Assembly (NCBI GenBank): GCA_963818695.1
Contig: CAWFTG010000009.1
Span: 558,001-622,000, forward strand
From: AP-15 sp963818695
GTDB taxonomy: Bacteria > Pseudomonadota > Alphaproteobacteria > ATCC43930 > CGMCC-115725
Direction of reading: 5' to 3'
DNA: 64,000 nt
The notes under the pieces were generated by a model. The model made no database searches. It was given only the letters and a program-made list of their open reading frames with translations, and had not been told where the DNA came from. Positions 26,302-35,863 of the stretch are shown piece by piece; positions within the stretch are counted from its first letter, which is position 1, and the number at the start of each line of letters is the position of its first letter. The translations under genes were made by a program, and so were the position numbers.

Positions 26302-27480
26302 ATGCCGATCATCAATCGTATCGCAGATTTTCATACCGAGATGACGCAATGGCGCCACCAGATCCACGCCCACCCCGAGACCGCGTTCGAGGAGCACAAA
26401 ACGGCTGCGTTCGTCGCCGAACGCTTGGAATCGTTCGGCATCACCGTCGAACGCGGGATCGCGGGCACTGGCGTGATCGGCACCTTGAAGGGATCGGCTG
26501 CGGGTCGGCACGCGATTGCGCTGCGTGCGGATATGGATGCGCTGCACATCGACGAGCAGAACGCGTTTTCCCATGCTTCGCAGGAGCGCGGGCGGATGCA
26601 TGCCTGCGGTCACGACGGCCACACTGCAATGCTGCTGGGCGCCGCAAAGCATCTCGCGGAGACGCGAAATTTTGCTGGGACGATCCATTTCATCTTCCAG
26701 CCGGCCGAGGAGAACGAAGGCGGGGCGCGGGTCATGATCGAAGAAGGCGTCCTCGAAAAGTATCCGGTCGATGCCGTCTTTGGCATGCACAATTGGCCGG
26801 AGCTGCCGGCCGGGCGGTTCGCGATCCAGTCCGGACCGATGATGGCCGCCTTCGATGTTTTTGAGATCACGATCAAAGGCCGCGGAGGCCATGCGGCGAT
26901 GCCGCATCTCTCGGTCGATCCGGTCGTTGCCGCAGCGCAGGTCGTGAACGGTCTTCAGACGATTGCCAGCCGCAACACCCACCCGCTCGAAAGTGCGGTG
27001 GTCAGCGTCACCCAGATTCATGGCGGCGATACCTGGAATGTCATCCCCGAGACCGTGGTGCTGCGGGGGACGACACGCTCGTTCAGCCCGCTGGTGCGTG
27101 ATCAGATGGAGCCTCGGATCCGCCGTATCGCCGACGGCGCCTGCCGCAGCTATGGTGCCGAAATGGAGCTGACCTACGAGCGGCGGTATCCGCCGACCTT
27201 GAACGCGGCAGCGGAAACCGAAGTTGCCGCGGCTGCCGCCGCCTCGATCGTCGGCGAGAGTAATGTTGCGCGTGAGCTGTTGCCGAGCATGGGGGCGGAA
27301 GATTTTGCGTTCTTCCTCGAGCATAGGCCGGGGGCGTATATCTGGATCGGCAACGGCACCAGCGAAACCGGCGGGATGCTCCATAACCCGCATTACGACT
27401 TCAACGATGCGATCTTGCCGCTGGGTGCGAGCTATTGGGTCCGGCTGGCCGAAACGGCGCTCGCCAAAGAGGAAGCCTGA
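26302..27480 (+). CDS. M20 family amidohydrolase (hippurate/N-acyl amino acid hydrolase-like)
   Basis: A 392-residue metallo-hydrolase of the M20D subfamily. It starts with HQIHAHPETAFEEHKT. The metal-binding core is ALRADMDALHIDE (Asp79 region) and MHACGHDGHTAML (Cys102, His104), followed by FQPAEENEGGARVM with the catalytic glutamate (Glu136/137). A further metal-ligand histidine lies in VFGMHNWPELPAG, and the dimerisation lid starts at FEITIKGRGGHAAMPHL. LLPSMGAEDFAFFLEHRPG ends the catalytic domain. Family members split N-acyl amino acids, hippurate or indole-acetyl conjugates in the cytoplasm. ATG 26302 follows AAGGAGG; the longer frame from 26110 has no support. The gene stands alone. 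Confidence 0.9.
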   Translation: MPIINRIADFHTEMTQWRHQIHAHPETAFEEHKTAAFVAERLESFGITVERGIAGTGVIGTLKGSAAGRHAIALRADMDALHIDEQNAFSHASQERGRMHACGHDGHTAMLLGAAKHLAETRNFAGTIHFIFQPAEENEGGARVMIEEGVLEKYPVDAVFGMHNWPELPAGRFAIQSGPMMAAFDVFEITIKGRGGHAAMPHLSVDPVVAAAQVVNGLQTIASRNTHPLESAVVSVTQIHGGDTWNVIPETVVLRGTTRSFSPLVRDQMEPRIRRIADGACRSYGAEMELTYERRYPPTLNAAAETEVAAAAAASIVGESNVARELLPSMGAEDFAFFLEHRPGAYIWIGNGTSETGGMLHNPHYDFNDAILPLGASYWVRLAETALAKEEA

Positions 27481-27547
27481 GACTAGAACACGCGGCAAAC
27501 TCAGTTAATTAGGGATGTAGGGATAATTACCCGGAGGTCTACCTGCG

Positions 27548-27825
27548 CCTCCGGCCCACGTCTCCTGGCTGCCCCACGAGGAAAAGGATTGGATCGAGAC
27601 GGAACTCGCCCACGAAAAGCGGGAGCTCGAAGCCGTCCGCACTTATACGCTATTGCAATCGCTGACCAACATCCGGGTCATGGCACTGGCGATCATATAT
27701 GTCGGAAGTCGTTACCGCCAGCGTGGGTCTGCTTATTTGCGTGCCGCAGATTTTTCGAGAACAGTTTCTTCGCGCTTGCCGGCTTCATGTTGTTGGCGGC
27801 GGTTGTCACAGTGATCGGGGTATAG
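27548..27825 (+). pseudogene. MFS transporter remnant (ACS family-like)
   Basis: Two MFS pieces are fused by a large deletion. The first (27548 to about 27700) reads HVSWLPHEEKDWIETELAHE and RTYTLLQSLTNIRVMALAII, the central loop and helix 7 start of anion:cation symporters. The second, in another frame near 27765-27825, reads FFALAGFMLLAAVVTVIGV and stops, like a final transmembrane helix. About 150 residues between them are gone. Nothing functional can be made. It lies between the peptidase and the tail of the CoxL-like gene. Confidence 0.5.
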
Positions 27826-27954
27826 GCGCCGCGCCGCAGGGTCGTGCCGGCCGGGTTGGAACCCACCACGGCGGCGTAGGATTGGGACGGCACGACGGCT
27901 CCCGTAAATCAAGCCAGAATTTGCTCTGCAGCTCGCGGGATGCCTCGCCCTGGG

Positions 27955-30292
27955 TCAGGCGTGCGCGTCTCGTAGCGCCTGCCAGATGCGCTCGCTGGTC
28001 GCCGGCATGTCGAGCCCTCTGACGCCAAGCGGCGCGAGCGCATCGACCACCGCGTTGACGATCGCCGGCAACGCGCCGACCGTGCCGGCCTCGCCTGCGC
28101 CCTTGGCGCCCAGCGGGTTGCGCTTGGTCGGCACCGGGTTCGAGGTGATCTCCATATGCGGCATCGAGTCGGCGCGCGGCATGCAGTAATCCATGAAGCT
28201 GCCGGTCAGGTTCTGACCCGACTCTCGGTCGTAGACGACCTGCTCCATCAGAGCCTGGCCCAGCCCCTGCGCTACACCGCCATGGATCTGACCCTTGAGG
28301 CCGATCGGGTTCACCACCGTGCCGACATCGTCGACGACAACGTAGCGGACGATCTCCAAAGCGCCGGTATCGGGGTCGATCTCGACCTCACAGACGTGGC
28401 AGCCATTGGGATAGGTGTTGTCGTCGGGGGCGAAGGTGCCGGTCTCGTAAAGGCCCCCTTCGAGGCCGGGCGGCAGGCGGCCGGACTGAAACGACGCCTT
28501 GGCAACGTCGGTGATGCTGACGCGCCGGTCGGTGCCGGCGACCGAGAAATTGCCCCCATCGGAACCGACGGCGAACTCGATGTCGGCCTCGGCAGCTTCG
28601 AGCAGATGAGCGGCAATGCGTTTGCCCTTGGCGATGACCTTGTCGGCCGCCATCCATAAGGCCGAGCCGCCGATCACCGTCGAGCGTGAGCCGTTGGTGC
28701 CGATGCCAAAGGCGACGCGGTCGGTATCGCCGTCAATGTATTGCACGGTCGCCGGATCGAGCCCGAGCTTTTCGTTCAGCACCTGCTTGAACGTGGTTTC
28801 ATGGCCTTGGCCCTGGTTCTTGCTGCCCATCAAGTAGCGTCGCGTTGCCGCTTGGGTGAAAGCGGATCTCGGCGAATTCCTGGCCGGGTCCCGCGGCTTT
28901 CTCGATCGGGTTGGCGATGCCGATGCCGCGCAATTTGCCGCGCGCCTTGGCCTCGTCGCGGCGCGCCGGGAAGCCGGCCCAATCGGCTTGTGCCAGCGCC
29001 TTCTGCTGGTTAACGGGAAAATCGCCGCAATCATAATTGAGGTTCAGCGCAGTCTTATACGGCATCGCCGAGGCCGGGATCAGGTTCTTGGCCCGCAATT
29101 CGACCGGGTCAAAGCCCAATTCGCGCGCGGCGTCGTCGATCAGGCGCTCGATGACATAGGTCGCCTCGGGGCGTCCGGCACCGCGATAGGGTGCGGTCCC
29201 GTTGGTATTGGCCATCACCGCCAGCACCGTAACGTAGGCCGCCGGGATGTCATAAGTGCCGGTCAAGGTCCCGACATTGCCGAAGGTCGCAAGCAGGTTG
29301 CGCTCGGATGAGATGTAGGCGCCGACATTGGCCAGCGTCTTGACTCTGAGGCCGAGGAATTTGCCGTCCTTGTCGAGCGCCAGCTCGGCGTCGCTGACAT
29401 TGTCGCGGGCGTGCTCGTCAGCCTGGATGGCTTCACTACGTTCACACATCCATTTGACCGGCCGGCGCAATTTCTTCGCCGCGAGCAGCACCAGCCGATG
29501 CTCTGGGTATTGCCAACCCTTAGTGCCAAACCCGCCGCCGACATCGCCGGCAATGACCCGGATCTTGCTCTCCGGAATTTTGAAAATACGGGTGGCGAGC
29601 GCCTGGCGCACCCGGTGCGGGTATTGCACATCGGCGTAAAGCGTGAAGCGGTCCTCGCCCGGGTCCCATACGCCGATCGCACCGCGCGGCTCCATGAAAT
29701 GCGCATAGACCCGGCTGATCACGTAGCGGCGGTTAACGATGTGCGCCGCCTTGGCAAAGGCTGCCTCGGTCTCGGCCTTGTTCCCGGTCTCGAACAGGTT
29801 CGAGATGTTGTCCGGGCACTCGTCCCATATTGCGATTTTACCCTCCGCCGCTTCGGCGGTATCGGTGACCGAGGGCAACGTCTCGTAATCGATCTCGATC
29901 AGCTCGGCGGCGTCCTTGGCCTGCGCCAAGGTCTCGGCCACGATGAAGGCGACCGGCTCGCCGACATAGCGCACCGTGCCCTGCGCGAGACCGCGAAAAG
30001 CGCGAGCAAACATCGGCGACCCGTCCGGCCGCTTGCGCTGGAACGGTACGCCCATGACGCCGAGCTTGGCCTCGACAAGGTCGTCGCCGGTCATGATCAG
30101 CGCGACCCCGGGCGCGGCCTTCGCCGCTGTGAGGTCGAGCGCGCGAATGCCGGCATGGGCATGCGGCGAGCGCAATACGTAAGCGTATGTCTGGCCGAGC
30201 AGGTTGTTGTCGTTCTGGAAACGGCCGTTGCCGCTCAATAGGCGCTTGTCTTCGAAACGCCGCACCGGCTGCCCGATCCCGAACTCGCCCAT
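27955..30292 (-). pseudogene. aerobic CO dehydrogenase large-subunit-like molybdoenzyme (CoxL form II-like), frameshifted
   Basis: A molybdopterin-cytosine-dinucleotide subunit of the xanthine oxidase family, about 778 residues if repaired. The N-terminus is GIGQPVRRFEDKRLLSGNGR. GDVGGGFGTKGWQYPEHRLV is the cofactor-binding loop. PYRGAGRPEATYVIER carries the YRGAGR motif, like form II CoxL proteins rather than the AYRCSFR of true CO dehydrogenase. NPLGAKGAGEAGTVGALPA has the catalytic glutamate. The frame breaks at the AA at 28832-28833; dropping one base joins HPSGNATLL to MGSKNQGQGHETTFKQV. The usual FAD (CoxM) and 2Fe-2S (CoxS) subunit genes are not next to it, so it is an orphan. I use ATG 30292. 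The substrate is unknown. Confidence 0.8.
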
Positions 30293-30498
30293 TCCTTGAC
30301 CTCTCCGTACACTCGTCCGCGGGTTGCTCTTCCCACTATACCCCATGGCGGTCACATCGCGCCCGCGCTCGATGGTGACCGGGAGGCCGCCGGCCGCCTA
30401 TCCACCCGACCTCATCGGTTATGGCGCGCCGCCGCCGTATTGGCGGTCGAGACCGTTATGCCGTAACCTTCCGGCGATCGTACAGCGAGGCGACTGCC

Positions 30499-30676
30499 AT
30501 GACCAATTCCTCGCCACGGCTGCTGATCAAGAACGGGACATGGATTGACTGATCTGATTGACTGATCTGGGCGCGAGCCGTTCACAAACCCGCTCGTTGT
30601 CGTCGAGGGAAACAGGACTACCTATATCGGCGGTGCCGCCGGCTCGGTTCGGCCAGAGACCCCAGACGATACGGTC
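30499..30676 (+). pseudogene. amidohydrolase N-terminal remnant with 13-base tandem duplication
   Basis: The start reads MTNSSPRLLIKNGTWID, the first strand of many amidohydrolases, and stops. Further on, in another frame, NPLVVVEGNRTTYIGGAAGS continues the same kind of protein. Between them the 13-mer GATTGACTGATCT occurs twice in a row (30543-30568). Everything after the first 50-60 residues of the enzyme is missing and galM begins. It seems to be the stub of a deleted gene. Confidence 0.5.
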
Positions 30677-31744
30677 ATGACGCAGCAAGCCAAAAATCCA
30701 GTAGATTTCGGCCGAACACCTGACGGGCATGAGGCCGCGCTCTACACGCTTTCGAACGAAAGCATGCGCGTTCGGATCACCGATTTCGGCGGGCGCATCG
30801 TATCGATCGAGGTCCCGGACCGATCAGGGAAGCACGGGCATGTGGTCCTAGGATTCGACGACGTCTCGGAATACGTGTCCGCCGGAGGTTCCTTCGGAGC
30901 TTTGCTCGGGCGCACCGCCAACCGGATAGGCGGCGGCGCATTCACCCTCGACGGGCGCACTTATCGCTTATCGAAGAACGAGGAACACGCTACGTTGCAC
31001 GGTGGCCGGCAGGGCTTCGATAGGCTCTTCTGGCGCGTCGAGGAGGCCGGCGACACGCATTTGTCGATGGCTCTGGTCAGTCCCGACGGCGACCAGGGAT
31101 TTCCGGGGGAATTGTCGGCCACAGCCCGGTATTCAGTGGAAGGGAACACGCTGCGGCTGTCGCTGGAGGCGGCGACCAGCAAACCAACTCCAGTGAGCCT
31201 CAGCGCTCATCCCTATTTCAATTTGGCCGGTGTTCCTGCCGTCGACATCTTTGGGCACGAAATAACGATTGCGGCGGAGGCATTCCTGCCGACAGACCAG
31301 CAGCAGATTCCGACCGGGGAAATACGGCCGGTCGACGGTACGATTTTCGACCTTCGCCAGCCGACCCCCATTGGCACACGAATTCGGCGCGCTGATCAGC
31401 AACTGCTGTTCGGCAAAGGGTACGATCATTATTTCGTCCTGAGCGAGGCCCCGGCCGATCGCCTCCCGGCCGATCCCCTCAGGGTTGCGGCACTCGTATT
31501 CGACCCACAAAGCGGGCGGACCCTCGAAGTCCTGACCACGCAACCGGGGACGCAATTCTACACGGGCAACAACCTGACCGGCTCGGTGGCCGGGCGCGGC
31601 GGCGCCTATCGTCAGTCCGCGGGATTAGCGCTCGAGCCGCAGGGTTTCCCGGATGCACCCAACCGGCCCGAATTCCCAAGCACCGTCCTGCGACCGGGAA
31701 CGGTATACCGACAGGTGATAGCCTACCGCTTCACGACGGACTGA
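30677..31744 (+). CDS. galM: aldose 1-epimerase (galactose mutarotase)
   Basis: A 355-residue aldose epimerase that interconverts alpha and beta anomers of sugars such as galactose in the cytoplasm. Landmarks are DFGGRIVSIEVPDRSGK near the start, LLGRTANRIGGGAFTLDG, EEHATLHGGRQGFDR (substrate-binding His), LSAHPYFNLAGVP (catalytic His), and ALEPQGFPDAPNRPEFPS with the catalytic glutamate. The length is normal. It starts at ATG 30677, right behind an amidohydrolase remnant. No galactose operon is nearby. The next gene converges with only 7 bases between the stops. Confidence 0.9.
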   Translation: MTQQAKNPVDFGRTPDGHEAALYTLSNESMRVRITDFGGRIVSIEVPDRSGKHGHVVLGFDDVSEYVSAGGSFGALLGRTANRIGGGAFTLDGRTYRLSKNEEHATLHGGRQGFDRLFWRVEEAGDTHLSMALVSPDGDQGFPGELSATARYSVEGNTLRLSLEAATSKPTPVSLSAHPYFNLAGVPAVDIFGHEITIAAEAFLPTDQQQIPTGEIRPVDGTIFDLRQPTPIGTRIRRADQQLLFGKGYDHYFVLSEAPADRLPADPLRVAALVFDPQSGRTLEVLTTQPGTQFYTGNNLTGSVAGRGGAYRQSAGLALEPQGFPDAPNRPEFPSTVLRPGTVYRQVIAYRFTTD

Positions 31745-31751
31745 TTGCAGA

Positions 31752-32816
31752 TCAATCGAGCAGCCAGGGTGCCGCGCAGGCTTGGGCAATTTGTCGTATC
31801 TGGTTCAAGAGGCCTGGGCCGATCGGGATCCCTTCTCGCATACGCTTTGCCGCGTTGTTCCACTGCGGATCGCCCGCGACCATGACCGGCTGGTTCGGAT
31901 CGACGGGCTTGGTTGCCCGCAACTCGTTGCAAAGGCGGGTCACGTCAGCGGTGAATTCCTCGCGGTCGCGGAATAACCCCGGATCGATAGCGATCAGACA
32001 ATGGCCGATATCATTTCCGTGCGGTTTCTTGGTGTGCATCGGGTCGGTGATCAAGGTCGCACCCGACAGACATGAGCCGAGAATGTTCACCATCACCGCC
32101 AGCCCGTACCCCTTGTAGCTGGAGTTTTCCGGCGAGCCCCCGAGCGAGGTGAGGAACCCTCCCTTCTCGCGCGCTTCCAACGGATCGGTGCTGGGCAGCC
32201 CGTCTTTGCTCAGTACCCAGCCGGGCGGGCATTGGCGCCCTTCATTGGCCTTGTTGCGGATGCGGCCGGCGGCCACCGTCGTCGTCGCCATATCGAGCAG
32301 AAACGGCCGCCCATCCGACGTCGGAGCGGCAAAGGACCAAGGGTCGGTGCCGAGCTTTGCCTCCTTTCCGAATGTCGGCGCGACCTGGATGCTCGAGGCG
32401 CTCGTGCACGCCATCCCGATCAGCCCCTCATTGGCCGCCATCAATGTGTAATAGCCGGTCGCGCCGAAATGGGCCGAGTTGCGCACCGCGGCGATCGCCA
32501 TGCCGGCCTCTTTCGCCTTATCGATCGCGACTTGCATTGCGAAACGCGCCGGTACATGGCCGAGCCCGCCGTCGCCGTCAACCAGAGCCGAGACCGGAGT
32601 TTCCTTGATGATGCGCGGCCGCGCTTCCATGTTCGCCCGGCCGTTGCGGCGCAGCCGATCGTAGCCGGGAAGCATCGATATGCCATGGCTGTCGACGCCG
32701 TGCAGATCCGCCCAGGAGAGGATGTCGGCCGTCGCTTCGGCGTTGTCTTCCGGCATGCCCCAGGCCAAGAGGATGGCTTTGAGCTGTGCGCGATGCTTGT
32801 CGTACGGTGCGGCCAT
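31752..32816 (-). CDS. Ldh family oxidoreductase (malate/L-lactate dehydrogenase type 2)
   Basis: A 354-residue NAD(P)-dependent 2-hydroxyacid dehydrogenase of the Ldh2/MDH2 family, unrelated to classical Rossmann malate dehydrogenases. Typical segments are ADLHGVDSHGISMLPGYDRL, with the conserved His pair, IAAVRNSAHFGATGYYTLMA, FGKEAKLGTDPWSFAAP, and LDMATTTVAAGRIRNKANEG. It also has GGSPENSSYKGYGLAVMVNI. Family members oxidise malate, lactate, ureidoglycolate or sulfolactate; the exact substrate is not visible. The start at 32816 fits the family's N-terminus. The gene is divergent from the catalase-like gene. Confidence 0.88.
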   Translation of the reverse strand: MAAPYDKHRAQLKAILLAWGMPEDNAEATADILSWADLHGVDSHGISMLPGYDRLRRNGRANMEARPRIIKETPVSALVDGDGGLGHVPARFAMQVAIDKAKEAGMAIAAVRNSAHFGATGYYTLMAANEGLIGMACTSASSIQVAPTFGKEAKLGTDPWSFAAPTSDGRPFLLDMATTTVAAGRIRNKANEGRQCPPGWVLSKDGLPSTDPLEAREKGGFLTSLGGSPENSSYKGYGLAVMVNILGSCLSGATLITDPMHTKKPHGNDIGHCLIAIDPGLFRDREEFTADVTRLCNELRATKPVDPNQPVMVAGDPQWNNAAKRMREGIPIGPGLLNQIRQIAQACAAPWLLD

Positions 32817-32926
32817 GGGCGTTTCCCCTCTTGGTCGGAGCTCAGCCTCGCGCAGCAGGCGCTTTTCGGCAAGCTTGCGGTTTGGCCAACGAGCGTACTG
32901 CTCACTTCATGTAAAAGGCCGATGGC

Positions 32927-34001
32927 ATGGACCCGACGTATTTTGGAGCAGAACAGGTAACCGACGAAGACCGGGCTTACCGGGGATCGCGCTTTTCCGA
33001 AGTCCGCGACGCCATATTTGCCAACCCCTACCAGAAGGTCTGGGGCGGTCCCGGCGAACCGCCGCTCCCCGTCTATGATGTTACATTGCCGAGCGTGCTG
33101 CGAGGGGCGCTGCCGTTCGGTCCGCCCTATCTTTTTCGGCAAGCCGTCGCAAGAGCCGTCGATTTCGAAGGCCGATCTGCGCTGGGGCGACGATCGCAAA
33201 GGTTTCCGGCGGATCATTCATCCCAACGGAATATGCCTGACCGGCCTCTGGGAAATATCCGAGCACACGCTCTATTCCGGCTATTTTCGAACGGGGAGCC
33301 GAGCGCTGGCGGTCGGGCGCTACTCCACTTGCTGCAAGGAGACGCGGCGCGGCTGGGAACGATCCCTGTCGCTCGTCGGCAAACTGTTCCCGACCACAGA
33401 CTCGGGCCACGGCGAGCCGCTCCGCACAGCCAGCTTCATCACCCAGCAAGATCTCGGCGGCGAGCGGACCGACTACATCAATGACGCCGAGCTGCGCAAC
33501 GCGCCCAATACCACAAGCTGGCGTCGCGGGTTTGGCGTGCCGATACTGCTCGTCGAATCCATTCTGTTTGGCAAGACCGACAAGCAACCCACGCAGCGAC
33601 AGCTCTATCAGGTTGCCGAACTGGATAAACCGGACGGCGAGCCGACTCGCGCGCCGGCTTTCATGCGGTTGCTGGTCGCCCCCGCACAGCCGCGCATTCC
33701 CGGTGAAGCACTGGATTTTCGCGATGAAATCATGGCGCAAATCTATGATCGAGGCGATCCCACACCAAAGCGCAGTCTGACTTTTCACATCGAGGTGACT
33801 GACGAGGGTGCAACGCACGGCCCCGCATTCTTTCAGCGGCGCAGGTTTGGCAATTGGACGCGTATCGGGCGGCTGGTGTTCAACGAAGCGGTTGCCTCCT
33901 ACAATGGCGATTTTGTCATCCACTTCAATCACCCGACGTGGCGGGACGACCGCAACGATCCCGCCACAGCGACGCGCGTCAATGAGCAAAAGGTGCGGTA
34001 A
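32927..34001 (+). pseudogene. catalase-superfamily-like protein, frameshifted in a T run
   Basis: A protein of about 357 residues if the T run at 33132-33136 is one base shorter, which turns PYLFRQAV into PYLFGKPSQEPS and joins two long open frames. The central part IIHPNGICLTGLWEISEHTL, YSGYFRTGSRALAVGRYSTC and RSLSLVGKLFPTTD follows the pattern of catalase-like heme proteins (HP-G-c--G-W, tgyF--G, R-S, KlfPT). The later segments SFITQQDLGG and TDYINDAELRNAPNT are shared by a conserved bacterial family I recall only as hypothetical. Heme binding and peroxidase or allene-oxide-synthase-like activity are inference. It stands alone, ahead of the paoABC-like operon. Confidence 0.5.
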
Positions 34002-34196
34002 ACTCGACCGCAGGCAGTGCAGTAAAAGCCGAGGCGCAACCCAGCGCCGGACCCGGATGAGGCGAAGCTGAGCGCGTTCCGATCGCGGCCGGAACCTTCG
34101 CCACGCCGGTGGCCTTTACCGGGCAGAGCACGCCTCGGCTCTCGTCATACCAGGCGACAGTCAAGCCAGCTCCGATCGACTTAGCCGAGGTAGCAC

Positions 34197-34835
34197 GTGA
34201 CAGCAAAGGCGCTTTCTGGAGGCGCTCCCGGCCGGCTTTGCGGCGGGGTCAGTCGGCGCTCCCTTCTTACATCGACCGCTTCGGCCGTTGCCCTCACACC
34301 AGCCGCCGCCGTGGCACAGGGCCGCGGGCCGGCGGAAATGCCCAGACAGATCGTCGATTCACGGGCGGCAGTCTCGTTCGACGTTGTGGTCAACGGGCAA
34401 GTCCGGCATTTGACGGTCGATCCTCGCACGACGCTGCTCGATGCGTTGCGCGAGCACCTTGGCCTCGCCGGGGCGAAGAAGGGCTGCGACCACGGCCAGT
34501 GCGGGGCCTGCACGGTGCTGGTCGATGGCACGCGGGTGCTCGGCTGCTTGACCCTCGCCGTTGCGGTCCGCGGCTCGGTGACGACGATCGAGGGGCTCGC
34601 CGAGCCGGCAGGCGCGCTGCACCCGATGCAGCAGGCCTTCATTGATCAGGACGCTTTCCAATGCGGCTATTGCACGCCGGGGCAAATCCTCTCTGCGATC
34701 GGCTGCATCGCTGAAGGGCATGCCGGCAGCAACCCCGAGATCCGGGAGTATATGAGCGGCAATCTCTGCCGATGCGCGGCCTACCCGCACATCGTCAAGG
34801 CGATCAATCAAGCCAAAGACGAGATGCGGAGCTGA
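34197..34835 (+). CDS. paoA: aldehyde oxidoreductase 2Fe-2S subunit (PaoA/YagT-like), Tat-exported
   Basis: A 212-residue iron-sulfur subunit of a xanthine-oxidase-family enzyme. The N-terminus carries a twin-arginine signal (SRRSLLTSTASAVALTPAAA), as in PaoA, whose heterotrimer is exported folded to the periplasm. The first cluster motif is GCDHGQCGACTVLVDGTRVL followed by a further Cys; the second cluster uses QCGYCTPGQ and LCRCAAYPH. Start is GTG 34197 after a weak GAGG. The FAD subunit starts four bases after the stop, so this is the first gene of a three-gene operon. It passes electrons from the molybdenum centre to FAD. Confidence 0.88.
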   Translation: MTAKALSGGAPGRLCGGVSRRSLLTSTASAVALTPAAAVAQGRGPAEMPRQIVDSRAAVSFDVVVNGQVRHLTVDPRTTLLDALREHLGLAGAKKGCDHGQCGACTVLVDGTRVLGCLTLAVAVRGSVTTIEGLAEPAGALHPMQQAFIDQDAFQCGYCTPGQILSAIGCIAEGHAGSNPEIREYMSGNLCRCAAYPHIVKAINQAKDEMRS

Positions 34836-34838
34836 GCG

Positions 34839-35861
34839 ATGCGTCCCTTTCTCTACCAGCGCGCCAGCGGCCTCGCCGAAGCGGTCCAGGCGGCGACGAG
34901 CTACGACGGCAGCTCTCTCCCGCCGACCATGGCGGCGGCGCAGTATCTGGCCGGCGGCACGACCCTCCTCGACCTGATGAAACTCGACGTGATGCGGCCC
35001 GAGGTATTGGTCGACATCAATTCCCTCGATCCCGCCGGGACGCGCATCGAGCGCCGCGCCGACGCGCTCTACCTCGGCGCTTTCGTGACGATGGCTGCCG
35101 CAGCCGAGCATCCTGAGATCAGGCGGAATTATCCGGTCGTCGCGCAAACTCTCGACCTCGCCGCGAGCCCGCAGCTCCGCAACATGGCGACGCTCGGCGG
35201 CAATGTATTGCAGCGGACCCGATGCAATTATTTCCGGGATCCATCCTGGGGCGCGTGCAACAAACGCGAGCCGGGCACCGGCTGCGCTGCGCTCGACGGC
35301 GTCAACCGCAAGCACGCGGTGCTCGGGGTCAGCGCCCATTGCATCGCCGCCTATCCGGGCGACTTCGCGCAGGCCTTAGTTGCACTCGACGCCGCGGTCG
35401 AGATCGTCGGCCCGGGGGGCTGGCGGGTCATGCCGTTCGAGCTATTGCATCGCCTGCCGAACGACACTCCGCATATTGAGACGGCACTCGCGCCGGGTGA
35501 GCTGATCGTCGGTTTCGTGCTGCCGGCGGCGCCATGGACGCGCCGCTCGCTCTACCTGAAAATCCGCGACCGGCAATCCTATGAGTTCGCTTTGGCTTCC
35601 GCTGCGGTCGCCCTCGACCTTGCCGACGGCGTAGTCAATGAGGCGCGGATCGCGCTCGGCGGCCTCGCGGCCAAGCCGTGGCGGGCGCGCGGGGCTGAAG
35701 CCGCGCTAAACGGCCGTACCATCGAGGAAGCCGTCGCGCGGAACGCCGCCGACATCGCTTTTGCCGCCGCGCAAACCCATGGGGACAATGACTATAAGCC
35801 CGAACTCGGCAGGCGGACCCTGGTCCGCGCCCTCCTGGAAGCGGCCCAGCTGAGCATCTGA
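34839..35861 (+). CDS. paoB: aldehyde oxidoreductase FAD-binding subunit (PaoB/YagS-like)
   Basis: A 340-residue FAD subunit. The FAD-binding loop is AQYLAGGTTLLDLMKLDVMR, followed by LAASPQLRNMATLGGNVLQR. Unlike most family members it has a Cys-rich insert, RTRCNYFRDPSWGACNKREP and GTGCAAL, which in PaoB holds an extra 4Fe-4S cluster. That insert is the best evidence for a Pao-type enzyme rather than a xanthine dehydrogenase. It lies 3 bases behind the 2Fe-2S gene and 2 bases before the molybdenum subunit, so translation is likely coupled. It has no signal of its own and would be exported together with PaoA. Confidence 0.88.
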   Translation: MRPFLYQRASGLAEAVQAATSYDGSSLPPTMAAAQYLAGGTTLLDLMKLDVMRPEVLVDINSLDPAGTRIERRADALYLGAFVTMAAAAEHPEIRRNYPVVAQTLDLAASPQLRNMATLGGNVLQRTRCNYFRDPSWGACNKREPGTGCAALDGVNRKHAVLGVSAHCIAAYPGDFAQALVALDAAVEIVGPGGWRVMPFELLHRLPNDTPHIETALAPGELIVGFVLPAAPWTRRSLYLKIRDRQSYEFALASAAVALDLADGVVNEARIALGGLAAKPWRARGAEAALNGRTIEEAVARNAADIAFAAAQTHGDNDYKPELGRRTLVRALLEAAQLSI

Positions 35862-35863
35862 TC

